Shown: positions 9,683 through 17,915 of the stretch, piece by piece | Position numbering within the stretch: the stretch's first letter is position 1 | Layout: the number at the start of each line of letters is the position of its first letter | NCBI RefSeq assembly: GCF_001666755.1 | Contig: NZ_LZJC01000028.1 | Span: forward strand, 1 to 56,648 | DNA from: Mycobacterium sp. E1214 | Lineage (GTDB): Bacteria > Actinomycetota > Actinomycetes > Mycobacteriales > Mycobacteriaceae | DNA length: 56,648 bases | Direction of reading: 5' to 3' | The notes under the pieces: generated by a model | The model's database searches: none | The model's input: the letters and a program-made list of their open reading frames with translations, nothing else | What the model was told of the DNA's origin: nothing | Made by a program: the position numbers and the translations under genes

Positions 9683-10537
9683 TCAAGCGCCGCGCGGGGC
9701 CGGCTGCGGGGTGAACGAGTAGCTTTCGCCGTGCGCCAGGTAGACGAACTCCGTCTCGGCGCTGGACGCCTCGGCCGCCTTCTTGAAGTCGTCGAGCCCG
9801 GACAAGAAGACGGAGAAGTCGTTGTAGTGGATGGGAATAGCGGTGCGCGGCCTGGTGATCTCGACGGCCCGCACCGCCTGCTCGCCCGTCATCGTCACCA
9901 CCGTCACCAAAAACGTGGTGCCGCCGCTGTGGATTAGGCCGAGGTCGATGCCGGGATACCGCCGCGGAATGTCCTCGAGGCTGCCGACCAGCATGGTGTC
10001 ACCGGTGATGTACAGGCGGTACAGCAGCTCGCCGTCGCGGCCGAAGTCCAGCAGGTGCCCGTTGACGGGCATCAGCAGCTGCTCGACCACCTCGTCTGCG
10101 GCGTGCTTGGCCGGCATCGCGGTAATCGTCAGCGTCGCTTCGCCTTTGCGCACCCGCAGCGCTTGCCAGGTGTCCAGGGCGTGGCCCCGCTCGAAGCCCA
10201 GGGCGGCGAGCTTGCCGACCGCGTCCGCCGTCGAGACGATCGGTAGGTTCTTGTCGAGCTCTTCGGCGGCGACGTCGTCGAAATGGTCGCCGTGGTAATG
10301 GGATAACACGATCAGGTCGATCGGCGGGAGGTCGGCGACTTGGCAGGCCGGCTCGACCTCGCGGCGCGCCCAGATGCCATGCCCGAGGTCGACGTGCTCG
10401 CCCTTGTGCAAAAAGGCGGGGTCGGTGAGGATCGTCAACCCGCCGAATCGGATCAGCGTGGTGGCGTTGCCGATGAAATACACGTCGCCACCGCTAAAGT
10501 CCGTTGCACCGTCGGCCGCTAAATCCAATTCGCGCAT
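9683..10537 (-). CDS. Metallo-beta-lactamase-fold metal-dependent hydrolase (UlaG-like)
   Basis: This 284-aa protein has the metallo-beta-lactamase metal motif HYHGDHFD (80-87), an earlier TDP turn (38-40), a downstream metal His in ITAMPAKHAAD, Asp in YITGDTML and a last His in PIHYNDFSVF. This pattern is that of the UlaG/YtnP-like hydrolases. The substrate cannot be read from the sequence. It lies 43 bp downstream of the isochorismatase-like gene on the same strand and may share its transcript. Confidence 0.85.
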   Translation of the reverse strand: MRELDLAADGATDFSGGDVYFIGNATTLIRFGGLTILTDPAFLHKGEHVDLGHGIWARREVEPACQVADLPPIDLIVLSHYHGDHFDDVAAEELDKNLPIVSTADAVGKLAALGFERGHALDTWQALRVRKGEATLTITAMPAKHAADEVVEQLLMPVNGHLLDFGRDGELLYRLYITGDTMLVGSLEDIPRRYPGIDLGLIHSGGTTFLVTVVTMTGEQAVRAVEITRPRTAIPIHYNDFSVFLSGLDDFKKAAEASSAETEFVYLAHGESYSFTPQPAPRGA

Positions 10538-10580
10538 CGTTGTCCGTCCATTCTCAGTCGTGAACCGCCGTGAAACGTGG

Positions 10581-11357
10581 TCAGCCGGTCATCGCCGCCA
10601 CGGCCTCGCTGGTGCTCGGAACGGCGTGGGCGAGGAACGCGTAGTTGATCAGCGCTGCCTGGTAACCGTCGCCCCAGACCGGGTGCCGCGGGCCGGCGGT
10701 GGCGTCGCGAACCACCGCCACCTGAAATCCTTGCTCGAGCAGGTCGCGCAGGTGTGACTCCACGCAGATGTTGGCCAGCATGCCGCACAAGAGGACCGTG
10801 TTGATGCGCCGATTGCGCAGCTGCAGCACGAGGTCGTTGGTTTGCGGTCCCCATACCTTGTGCGGGCTGGCGACCACGGTGGCGGGGTCCTCGACGAACG
10901 GCTTGAGTTCTTCGAGCCAGTCCGCCCCGGAGCCCGGGAAACCGGTCAGGTTCAGCGCGCCGCTGCGCCCGAATGTGTTGGTGCGCAACTCCTCCGACTC
11001 GAGCGGACCGTTGAAGAGCCAGCGGTGGTCGGTGGGGTAGAAGTAGTGCGGCGAGACGAAGACGGGATAGCGGTTGGCCCGGGCGGCGGTGAGCAGCTCC
11101 ACCAGGTGGCGCACCGTGTCGTTCTCCACGACGCTGGCCTGCAACAGCTCCCAGCTGGTGCCGGTGGGGCTCAGGACGTCGTTCTGCGGGTCGATGACGA
11201 CGACGGCGGTGTCGGCGGGGTCATAGCGCAGCGATGCGGGCGTCGACGAGGTCAATGTCTCTTCCGGGGGCGGCGGGTTTTCAAGAGCTGAACGTCTGGC
11301 GGCGGCGGTCTTTCCTGCACCACCCGGCGAGTCGGGGTCCGGGTGGCATGCCGACAT
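10581..11357 (-). CDS. Isochorismatase-like cysteine hydrolase
   Basis: The product has the Asp-Lys-Cys triad of the isochorismatase-like hydrolases: Asp in VVVIDPQNDV, Lys in SPHKVWGPQTND, and Cys in LANICVESH, in a core of about 200 residues. Members include nicotinamidases and carbamoylases; the substrate here is not clear. The ATG at 11357 gives 258 aa with a non-conserved N-terminus, while a TTG at 11255 with an upstream GGAAGAG would give 224 aa, nearer family length. The gene follows the STAS gene on the same strand. Confidence 0.85.
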   Translation of the reverse strand: MSACHPDPDSPGGAGKTAAARRSALENPPPPEETLTSSTPASLRYDPADTAVVVIDPQNDVLSPTGTSWELLQASVVENDTVRHLVELLTAARANRYPVFVSPHYFYPTDHRWLFNGPLESEELRTNTFGRSGALNLTGFPGSGADWLEELKPFVEDPATVVASPHKVWGPQTNDLVLQLRNRRINTVLLCGMLANICVESHLRDLLEQGFQVAVVRDATAGPRHPVWGDGYQAALINYAFLAHAVPSTSEAVAAMTG

Positions 11358-11449
11358 GGTGCCGCCTGCCGATGCAAAGAAGAAGACGCGAATCGCGATC
11401 GCTGTGATCGGGTGGGCCGATCAATCCCGGTGGTGGTGGAGGCGGGCGT

Positions 11450-11830
11450 TCAGCGGACCCCGGACTCGCCCGGGGCGTTCTGGCCCCGCCGGTCGGGGCC
11501 GGGCGCCTCCGCGGCACCCGTGGTGACCAGGTGGTCGAAAGTGCCTGTGATGTCGAGAATTCGTTCGAGGAAGCGGGGCCGGTGGTCGAGGTGCAGGAGC
11601 ACGCCGGCCTGGTAAGTGCGGCGGCGCACCAGCAGCAAGCCGGACAGGCCGGCGGAATCGCAGAACGCCAACTCGGACAGGTCGAGGTGCAGGTGCGCCA
11701 GGCCGGGGTCCTGGGCGAGCAACTCGTCGGCGGCGTCGACCATGCGGTCGGTGGTCTCGTAGACCAGGTCACCCGCCACGTGCAAGCGAGCCGACCGCGC
11801 CGTGGTCGCGACGCTCAAGGAGAGGTTCAT
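11450..11830 (-). CDS. STAS domain anti-sigma factor antagonist
   Basis: This 126-aa protein is a single STAS domain, the switch protein that frees a sigma factor by binding its anti-sigma kinase when unphosphorylated. The phosphorylatable serine motif is seen in FCDSAGLSGLL, after the HLDLSELAF strand. A Pro/Gly-rich tail follows the domain. The ATG at 11830 overlaps the stop of the cobalamin-protein gene by 4 bp, so production is coupled to it. No kinase partner is present in this window. Confidence 0.9.
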   Translation of the reverse strand: MNLSLSVATTARSARLHVAGDLVYETTDRMVDAADELLAQDPGLAHLHLDLSELAFCDSAGLSGLLLVRRRTYQAGVLLHLDHRPRFLERILDITGTFDHLVTTGAAEAPGPDRRGQNAPGESGVR

Positions 11831-12921
11831 TCGGCGGCTCCCGGGCTGGCAATGGCGGCGAGGGCATCGGTTGCGGCCCGCAACAGGCGCTGACTGCGGG
11901 GGAAATCGTTGAGTTGCGCGGTCAGCAGGTCGAGTGCCGGGTGCAGCGAGGCGGCCGGCACGCCGCGGGCGAGGAGGATCTCGGCGGTCCAGCCGATGAA
12001 ATCGGTGAACAACGCGTCGTCGTCGGTGTACAGGGCGACGGTGAGGAAATCGACGATGTGGGCGATGTCTTCGACGGTGTGCTGGTGCTGCTCTTCGGTG
12101 TAAGCGCTCATCGCCGGGAAGCGGTTCTCCAAGTCGGTGACCGTCGACTTGACCAGCTGCGCGGCGGTCCGGCTGACCATCGTGTATTCCTGGTCGAGCA
12201 GGTGCGGCAGGTCGTCGACCGGCTGGCGGCCCAGCGCCCGGCGCACGGTGGAGAAGCCGTGGTCGAGGCGTTCGGCGGCCGCGCGGGCGTCGGGCGCCCA
12301 GGCGTCCGCGCCCAGCTGGCGGGCGAAGCGGCCGTCGCGGCCGAAGGCGGCGCCGCCGGCCAGCACCGGGTAGCCGGCGGCCTGGCACGCGATGATCGCG
12401 GCGTGCGCGTTGGGCAGCCGGACCGGAATCGAGCAGGACAGCGCCACCACGTCGGGACCGTGCTGGTGCAGGTGTGCGATCAGGTGCGGGGTGGGCACCT
12501 GGGCGCCGAGGAAGTCGACCTGCCAGCCCCGCAACCGCAGCACCTCCGCGAGCAGCCGGGCCGGCAGCGCGTGCCATTCGCCGTCGACGCAGGCCAGGCT
12601 GACCCGGCCGCCGTGCCCGGGCGTTTGGCCCGCCGGGTGGTGGGCGAGCGCGGCGATCACCCGATCGTTGATCGCGGTGGCCGCGTGTTCCTGGGCGACG
12701 CTGATCCGGTTGGCGGCCCATTCGGTGCCCACCTTGTGCTGCACCGGCGCGATCACATCGAGCAGGACGTCCTCGGCCGCCATGCCCGCGTCCATGGCGG
12801 CGAAAACCGTTGCCGCCGCGGCATATTCGTCACGGTCGGTGAGCGCGCCCCAGAGCCGATCCCGCACGACGGCTTGCTCGTCGGCGCGGGTTTCGGTGGT
12901 CTCGGCATCGTGGGACCTCAT
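11827..12921 (-). CDS. Cobalamin-binding CarH-like sensor protein
   Basis: The 364-aa protein has a B12-binding cap (about 20-95) and a Rossmann-type B12-binding domain (about 105-220). In the cap, W68 and E78-H79 form the W-x9-EH signature that marks the light-sensing, adenosylcobalamin-dependent CarH photoreceptors. The lower-ligand motif reads E115-x-H117-x-x-P120, where CarH has ExHxxG. Instead of the MerR DNA-binding domain of CarH there is a helical C-terminal domain (about 225-364) of unclear family. The ATG at 12921 overlaps the phosphatase stop by 4 bp; the open frame continues upstream without conserved content. It probably senses light or B12 for the phosphatase/STAS pair. Confidence 0.87.
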   Translation of the reverse strand: MRSHDAETTETRADEQAVVRDRLWGALTDRDEYAAAATVFAAMDAGMAAEDVLLDVIAPVQHKVGTEWAANRISVAQEHAATAINDRVIAALAHHPAGQTPGHGGRVSLACVDGEWHALPARLLAEVLRLRGWQVDFLGAQVPTPHLIAHLHQHGPDVVALSCSIPVRLPNAHAAIIACQAAGYPVLAGGAAFGRDGRFARQLGADAWAPDARAAAERLDHGFSTVRRALGRQPVDDLPHLLDQEYTMVSRTAAQLVKSTVTDLENRFPAMSAYTEEQHQHTVEDIAHIVDFLTVALYTDDDALFTDFIGWTAEILLARGVPAASLHPALDLLTAQLNDFPRSQRLLRAATDALAAIASPGAAE

Positions 12922-14591
12922 GCCACGTACCTGCCCCTGGTGTGGCCGTCGACGGCGCTGAGGTGGGTGCGCTGTGGCGCGGTGATGGCGACCACGGCGA
13001 TGTCGTCGTGCACGCGCTTTCCGACCCACTGCGTGGTCAGCATCAGGACGCGTTCGACGACGGCCTCGGCCGGCATGCCGGCGCATCCGGTCAGGGCCGC
13101 GGCGAGGCGCTGCTCGCCGAAGAAGTCGCCACCGAGCGGGCCGCCGCGCGCCTCGGTGATCCCGTCGGTGTAGAGCACGCAGGTTTCCCCGGGCGCCAGC
13201 GACGTCTCGAAGGACTGCACGGTGATGCGCGGCAGGGCGCCGACCAGCGTGCCCTTGGTGTCGGCCTCCTCGACCTGCCCGTTGTCCCGAACGATCAGCG
13301 GCGGGGGATGCCCGGCGCTGGTCAGGCGCAGCACCACCTCGCCGTCGCGGTAGGCCACCGACGCCAGGACGAGCGTCGCGAACCTGGTGTGGTCGGACGA
13401 CAACATCGCCCGGTTGAGCAGCGTCAGCACGCCCTCATGATCCTGGGCGAGCGGCGTCAGGGCCTGCAGTGTGTTGCGGATCTTGCCGGTCATGACGGCG
13501 GCCTCCAGCCCCTTGCCGCACACGTCACCGAGCACCACCAGGGTCTCGTCCTCCGGGGTGGCGGCGGGGTGGAAGTCGTAGAAGTCGCCCCCGACAACCT
13601 CGTAGTCCTTCGACGCGCGATAGCCGCCGGCGAACTCGATGCCGTGCAAGCCGTGCAGCGGTGGTGGCAACAGATCGCGCATCAGCGTGCGGGTGATGGC
13701 CGCCTGCTCGGCGTAGAGGCGCGCGGCCGACAGCGCCGCGCCGGCGCGCGCGGCGAACATCCCGGCGAAAACCTCATCCTCCGCGTTGTACACCGGTCGA
13801 TCGGCCCGGCGCAGCAGGACCAGCGCCCCCGCCGAGACGCCGTGCCCCGGCAGCGACAGGATCATCACCGAACCGACTGCACCCGAAAACTCTTGCGGCA
13901 CAAGCCATTCCGGCACGGTCGCGGCGTCGATCCAGCTTGAGGACACCGGCGGGAAGCCGTGCAGTGCCTCGCTGAGTCCCGCGACCGCCGCGGGGTCGGC
14001 GTCGACGCTGCACTGTTCCACCGCCCCGGCCGCACCGCTGTAGAAGACGGGCAGCCGCCGGCCGCGGCCCGCCGACGGGGCGACCAGCACGGCGGCGTCG
14101 GCCAGATGGCGGGCGGCCAGTTGCACGGTCGCCTCGCGGCAACGGTCGACGTTGAGCGACGCCGTCAGAACCGAGGACGCCTCGAGCAGGATCGCGGTGC
14201 GCTCCTGTTCGCGCGCCAGCGCCTCCTGTGCCTCTCGCAGCAACTGGCCGGTGTCCTCGACCAGGGACCACGCCACCTCGCCGCTGGGCAGCACGGCGGC
14301 GTAGGCGTCGAACTTGCGGCTGCCCACGCTGCCCGACGCCAAGCGCTGGTCCTTGACGGCAGCGGCGCCAGAGGCCGGCGGCGCTTGAACGAGACGGTGA
14401 TGCGCGTCGGCAAGCCAGTCGATCGCGGCGGCGATCTCGTCGCCCGGTGTGGTGCCCGGCAGCAGGGACTGCGCAGAGGTGCTCAGGGCGTGCACGGCGC
14501 CGGCGCGGTCGACGACCAGCGTGGGGCAGGGCACAGCGGCCCACAAAGCGTCGAGATCGATCTCAACGCCTATGTGGGCACCGTCATGCAT
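12918..14591 (-). CDS. PAS/GAF-SpoIIE (RsbU-like) serine phosphatase
   Basis: This protein of about 557 aa would dephosphorylate a STAS antagonist to switch on a sigma factor. It has a PAS-like N-terminal region (about 12-120), a short coiled linker, a GAF-like domain (about 135-300) and a C-terminal SpoIIE/PPM phosphatase domain. Metal-site motifs are intact: VVGGDFYDF, LGDVCGKGLEAA, TSAGHPPPLI, YTDGITEA and the final HDDIAVVAI. The start ATG at 14591 precedes MHDGAHIGVEID; an in-frame ATG at 14651 would add 20 residues. It is the first gene of the coupled phosphatase, cobalamin-protein and STAS operon. Confidence 0.92.
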   Translation of the reverse strand: MHDGAHIGVEIDLDALWAAVPCPTLVVDRAGAVHALSTSAQSLLPGTTPGDEIAAAIDWLADAHHRLVQAPPASGAAAVKDQRLASGSVGSRKFDAYAAVLPSGEVAWSLVEDTGQLLREAQEALAREQERTAILLEASSVLTASLNVDRCREATVQLAARHLADAAVLVAPSAGRGRRLPVFYSGAAGAVEQCSVDADPAAVAGLSEALHGFPPVSSSWIDAATVPEWLVPQEFSGAVGSVMILSLPGHGVSAGALVLLRRADRPVYNAEDEVFAGMFAARAGAALSAARLYAEQAAITRTLMRDLLPPPLHGLHGIEFAGGYRASKDYEVVGGDFYDFHPAATPEDETLVVLGDVCGKGLEAAVMTGKIRNTLQALTPLAQDHEGVLTLLNRAMLSSDHTRFATLVLASVAYRDGEVVLRLTSAGHPPPLIVRDNGQVEEADTKGTLVGALPRITVQSFETSLAPGETCVLYTDGITEARGGPLGGDFFGEQRLAAALTGCAGMPAEAVVERVLMLTTQWVGKRVHDDIAVVAITAPQRTHLSAVDGHTRGRYVA

Positions 14592-14711
14592 CGCAAAGGA
14601 CCTGTCGCTGGTCGGAAGAGACCGGGCTAACGCTACGCCGAGTCTACGCATACCGAATCGTGCGAGGGCGCACGCAAGAAGCTGGCCGCCTATTTGACCG
14701 GATGTCGCACG

Positions 14712-14731
14712 CGTGTCCGAGGGGGGACTTG
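14712..14731. repeat. Left attachment repeat (displaced tRNA-Leu 3' end)
   Basis: These 20 bp are identical to 55107-55126. Eighteen to nineteen of them equal the 3' end of the tRNA-Leu gene with its discriminator, read in the same orientation. The bases on either side differ between the two copies, so the repeat ends are sharp. Confidence 0.93.
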
Positions 14732-14822
14732 GCCACTTACGACACGGGTTCTGACCTGGCGAATCGGTACCTGATCGTCATCCATGCCGGGGTCGACCCA
14801 CCTCTGACGTCGAGCGGTCGGA

Positions 14823-15257
14823 TTAGGGGTCGAGTTGGGCGGGGGCGAGTCGGCACCCGGCGGCTTGGGCTCCGGCGTGCAGGCGTCGGTCCCAAACGGC
14901 GACGATCAGGCCGGGTTCGCCGACTGCCAACGCGCTGGCCAGATGGACAGCGTCGGCTTCGCGCAAGGCATGGGCGCGGGCGAGGCGGCCGGCGTGCTGT
15001 TCAACCGTGGCGGTGAGTTCGATTGGGCGGGTGGCGGCCCAGAAGTCCTCCCAGTCACGCTCGGCGTCGGCGAGCTCGGATTCGGTTAGGTCGTGATTGC
15101 GGGCTGCTGCAGCGAGTGCGGCGCGGACTTCGGGGTAGGCCAGGCGGCTGGACAATGCGGCGTCGCAGCCGTCCCACAGCGCGGATGCCAGCGAGCTTCC
15201 TGTCTCGGTGGTGAGAAGTTTAACGAAGGCGCTGGCGTCGAAGTAGACGAGCGGCAC
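14823..15257 (-). CDS. vapC: VapC-family PIN-domain toxin
   Basis: VapC toxins are PIN-domain ribonucleases of type II toxin-antitoxin pairs. The 144-aa product has the first acidic residue in VYFDASAFVKLL (D7), the acidic segment RLAYPEVRAAL, the central LREADAVHLASAL with its Asp, and AVWDRRLHAGA near the end, which together form the PIN active site. It lies 3 bp after the antitoxin stop. Its place just inside the left end suggests that it stabilises the element. Confidence 0.9.
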   Translation of the reverse strand: MPLVYFDASAFVKLLTTETGSSLASALWDGCDAALSSRLAYPEVRAALAAAARNHDLTESELADAERDWEDFWAATRPIELTATVEQHAGRLARAHALREADAVHLASALAVGEPGLIVAVWDRRLHAGAQAAGCRLAPAQLDP

Positions 15258-15260
15258 CGG

Positions 15261-15521
15261 TCAGCGCCGCTGGTCGCTGACCTGGTCAGACACCGGCCGC
15301 CGCGGTCGGGGCCGGGACCGTCCCGCAGCGACGGGCCGCTGCGCGGTGGCCCTGGCAATCACGCCTTCGGCCGTGAGACGCTCCAAGGTGCCTGCGCTGT
15401 CCAGCGCAGCGAGTCGCGCGACCGGAATCCCGCGGTCGGTGATGACGACCTCATCACCAGCCCGAACTCGATCGAGCCAATCGCTAAGGTGCGCGCGCAA
15501 CTCGGTCACGGATACCTCCAC
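15261..15521 (-). CDS. Phd/YefM-type antitoxin of the VapBC pair
   Basis: The product is a Phd-like antitoxin with SVTELRAHLSDWLDRVRAGDE, then VVITDRGIPVARL, the usual N-terminal DNA-binding fold, and a basic Arg/Pro-rich C-terminus that would wrap the toxin. GTG at 15521 gives 86 aa with the full first strand (VEVSVTEL). A GTG at 15509 has the better ribosome site (GGAGG 5-6 bp before) but would remove that strand's start. An upstream ATG at 15560 would run through the operator-like repeats and is unlikely. Confidence 0.85.
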   Translation of the reverse strand: MEVSVTELRAHLSDWLDRVRAGDEVVITDRGIPVARLAALDSAGTLERLTAEGVIARATAQRPVAAGRSRPRPRRPVSDQVSDQRR

Positions 15522-15559
15522 ACCGTGAACTGTACACTCGCTGAACCGTGATTTGTACA
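15522..15559. promoter_or_regulatory. Direct repeats upstream of the antitoxin (likely operator)
   Basis: ACCGTGAACTGTACA at 15522-15536 and ACCGTGATTTGTACA at 15545-15559 match in 13 of 15 positions, with starts 23 bp apart. Each carries a TGTACA palindrome. They lie directly before the chosen GTG start, where an autoregulating antitoxin complex would bind. Confidence 0.55.
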
Positions 15560-15826
15560 TGTCACTTCTGAGTGTGGCAACGACGACCTGAGAGATTGAC
15601 CCGCGCAAGCCGGAGGCGAGGTGGCAACGGGCCGGTACACCGATTCGTCCGCGGTGCTGGCGACGCCGAGACGGTCGATATTATGGTGGCTGGTGGCCTT
15701 CCGTCCAAGCTGCATCCGAAGGTGTTGCGGCGGAAGGTGTTTGCCGTCCCCGGTGGGACTTCGGCGCGGCTGGCGTTCGTGGTCAGCTGTATGAAGACGG
15801 CAGCGCCTCGGTGTCGGACGCCGGGT
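15522..15826. other. Gap between antitoxin and the HEPN-like remnant
   Basis: Apart from the operator-like repeats, these 305 bp hold only unrecognised open frames on both strands. A forward frame at 15572-15946 shows no family motif and overlaps the remnant on the other strand. It looks like degraded DNA. Confidence 0.35.
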
Positions 15827-16054
15827 CTAGCTTGCAGCAGCGGGCTCTTGAATTCTCTGCGTGAGGTGCTGTGTGCGGTGACTGCCGACGATCGCCTTCA
15901 TTGGCGTTCTGTTGCCAGCGACCCGATTGAACGACTCTCCCAGTAGTAACAGTTGGCCTGAGTCGCGAAGAACCTCGACATCCCTTGGATCGTATTCGTA
16001 TGACGGAGCGTGCTTCAAGCTGGTGTAGGCGTCCCAGAACAGTTGGCTCCACAT
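15827..16054 (-). pseudogene. Possible remnant of an ApeA/HEPN-like protein C-terminus
   Basis: The 75-residue frame contains LFWDAYTSLKHAP, then YDPRDVEVLRDSGQLLLLG and FNRVAGNRTPM, resembling the C-terminal helices of large HEPN-like proteins in which a Ser-Leu-Lys-His motif is followed by a leucine-rich helix. The frame closes with a stop just upstream (about 16070), so most of any parent gene is missing. Family recognition is from memory of motifs and is tentative. If right, this is a broken defence-type gene. Confidence 0.3.
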
Positions 16055-16201
16055 GTCCAGTTGGTGGCATTACCCCGAGACCGTGGCTAAGAGACCGAAA
16101 TCACAACTACCCGTTTGAAATTCAATAGCCCACAACTGACTAGGAACATAAGGGGTAACCGAGCTTCAACTTGGGTGCGATTGCTGAACAACCGTTTTTA
16201 C

Positions 16202-16780
16202 TCAATCGTCACGTCGAGGGGCTCGCCCATCGGGCGGCCAGGAGTCGGTACCCGACTCAAGCGGAATATTTAAGGATCGAAGCAGGATCGAAAAGAGCCG
16301 CCAATTGGCGATCGCTCCGACAAGTTCGACCAAAACCGCGTGATCGCCATTGAATGCCTTGTGGCACGCGGCCCAGTTTTCCTCGGCAATGACCCCGTCA
16401 CGTACCACATCATCGGTCGCCGCCAGGACCGCACGCTCGGCATGGCCCAGACGATTGGAACTCTGCCAGTCACGCACCGCCAGAAGGTCATCCGAAGCCA
16501 CACCGAGCAGCGTCGCGATTCGCCAATGCTGTGTCCACTCATATACCGACCCCGTTACCCAGCCGATGCGCATGATGATCAATTCGCGTAGCCGGGCGTC
16601 GAGCACACCGTTAAATAGCAGCGCCTCAAGCATTCCGTACAGGGCCACTGCGAGGCTCGGCTGGTGAAGTGCCACGCGAAATACTGACAGTTCTGCCATC
16701 TCTGCGGGCAGCCCACACTCGGCAGCCCGCAGCCGGGCCTGCTCAAGGTCGAGCATCGGTACGCGTTCCGTTCTCGTCAC
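16202..16780 (-). CDS. Carboxymuconolactone decarboxylase/AhpD-like protein
   Basis: The 192-aa product is an all-helical AhpD-like protein: LFNGVLDARLRELIIMRIGWVTGSVYEWTQH resembles the conserved helix pair, although the redox CxxC of AhpD is replaced (SVYEWTQH), which points to a non-peroxidase member. The GTG start at 16780 lies after AGGAAGG with 6-bp spacing; a later ATG at 16756 is possible. The gene start overlaps the end of the alcohol dehydrogenase gene by 38 bp, so the two are co-transcribed. Substrate unknown. Confidence 0.8.
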   Translation of the reverse strand: MTRTERVPMLDLEQARLRAAECGLPAEMAELSVFRVALHQPSLAVALYGMLEALLFNGVLDARLRELIIMRIGWVTGSVYEWTQHWRIATLLGVASDDLLAVRDWQSSNRLGHAERAVLAATDDVVRDGVIAEENWAACHKAFNGDHAVLVELVGAIANWRLFSILLRSLNIPLESGTDSWPPDGRAPRRDD

Positions 16781-17915
16781 GTGTGACCTTCCTCTGTTGA
16801 AGCTCCGCATGCTGTGAGGGCGTGGGCACGAAGACGTTGTGCAGGGCCGCACTCGATTTGGCATTTTCATCTGCAAGCGAACTGAGCAGCGGCGCGAGAC
16901 CAGCGAATCCGGTTGATTCTCTTGTGATCCGGTCGAACGGCCAGCGGCGCGTGGCCAGAATCTCGAGGGCTGCCCGGTAGGCGGGATACTCCACGCCGAG
17001 TGCACCGGCGATGTGTAATTCCTTATACACCAGCGTGTCTGGTTCAAAGCCGGGCGCGCCGCCTCCGCCGCGGGTGCCAGCAACCACGACCCTGCCGCCA
17101 GGCCTGGCAAGGGCGACGGCGTCGGCGAACGCGGAGGGTGCTTTGGCGGTGACATCGATGACCACGTCGGCAAGCTGTCCGCCTGTCTCACGCTGGAGCG
17201 CTGTCACTGCATCGTCCTGCGATACGTCGATGGGCAGGTCGACACCGAATGATCTGGCTATGGCCAGTCGCTGATCGTCGCGTGGACCGATGCCGGTCAT
17301 CGCGACGAAAGCGGCTCCCGCCTCTTTCGCCGCCACCGCCGCGCAGATCCCGCGGATGCCCGGTCCCAGTATCGCTACGATACCCCCCGCCTTGGTGTCG
17401 GGAAGAGTTTTCCCCCATTGGATACCGGCCCCGAGAGGGTTGAACAACGTGGCGAGAACGGGGTCCATGTCTTCGGCAATCGGGAGTAGCATCGCGTCCC
17501 ACGGAAGCTCCACATGGGTGGCGTATCCGCCCCATAACCCGGCGCCGATCTCCACGTCGACGAACCCGAACATGGTGGCGATGCCGTTCACCGCACATCG
17601 CCGGTATTCGCCGCGGCGACACTCCGGGCAGTCTCGGCAGGACCGGAACACCTCGACGGCCACGCGCTGGCCGGCCCGGACGCACCAGCGTTCGCTGGCC
17701 GCATTGCCGACATGTTCGACGATGCCGACGATTTCGTGACCTGGAACGAATGAGAAGCCGGCAGGCAGGTGTCCGGTGAATTGTTCGTGATCTGTACCGC
17801 ATAGACCACATGCTTCAACTCGCAGGATCGCACCGCGGTCACCGACGTCGGGGATGGTCATCTGGCGCCGCTCCAGATTCCGCGGTCCGGTCAACACCAT
17901 GGCCTCGGCGATCAT
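16743..17915 (-). CDS. Zinc-dependent medium-chain alcohol dehydrogenase
   Basis: The 390-aa protein is a GroES-like, Rossmann-fold MDR dehydrogenase. The catalytic zinc site is seen in CGLCGTDHEQ and GHEIVG, and the structural zinc loop in CRDCPECRRGEYRRC. The nucleotide fold has GPGIRGICAA in place of the common GxGxxG spacing, a slightly unusual loop. The ATG at 17915 overlaps the preceding gene's stop by 4 bp. It forms an operon with the thiolase-like fragment and the carboxymuconolactone-decarboxylase-like gene; the alcohol substrate is unknown. Confidence 0.9.
   Translation of the reverse strand: MIAEAMVLTGPRNLERRQMTIPDVGDRGAILRVEACGLCGTDHEQFTGHLPAGFSFVPGHEIVGIVEHVGNAASERWCVRAGQRVAVEVFRSCRDCPECRRGEYRRCAVNGIATMFGFVDVEIGAGLWGGYATHVELPWDAMLLPIAEDMDPVLATLFNPLGAGIQWGKTLPDTKAGGIVAILGPGIRGICAAVAAKEAGAAFVAMTGIGPRDDQRLAIARSFGVDLPIDVSQDDAVTALQRETGGQLADVVIDVTAKAPSAFADAVALARPGGRVVVAGTRGGGGAPGFEPDTLVYKELHIAGALGVEYPAYRAALEILATRRWPFDRITRESTGFAGLAPLLSSLADENAKSSAALHNVFVPTPSQHAELQQRKVTRDENGTRTDARP

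Noticed and set aside
11914..13173. Forward 419-codon frame opposite the cobalamin-protein and phosphatase genes
   Set aside because: The minus-strand genes have full domain signatures and coupled starts; this frame has none.
15572..15946. Forward frame near the left end of the element
   Set aside because: No recognisable family; overlaps the better-supported minus-strand remnant.
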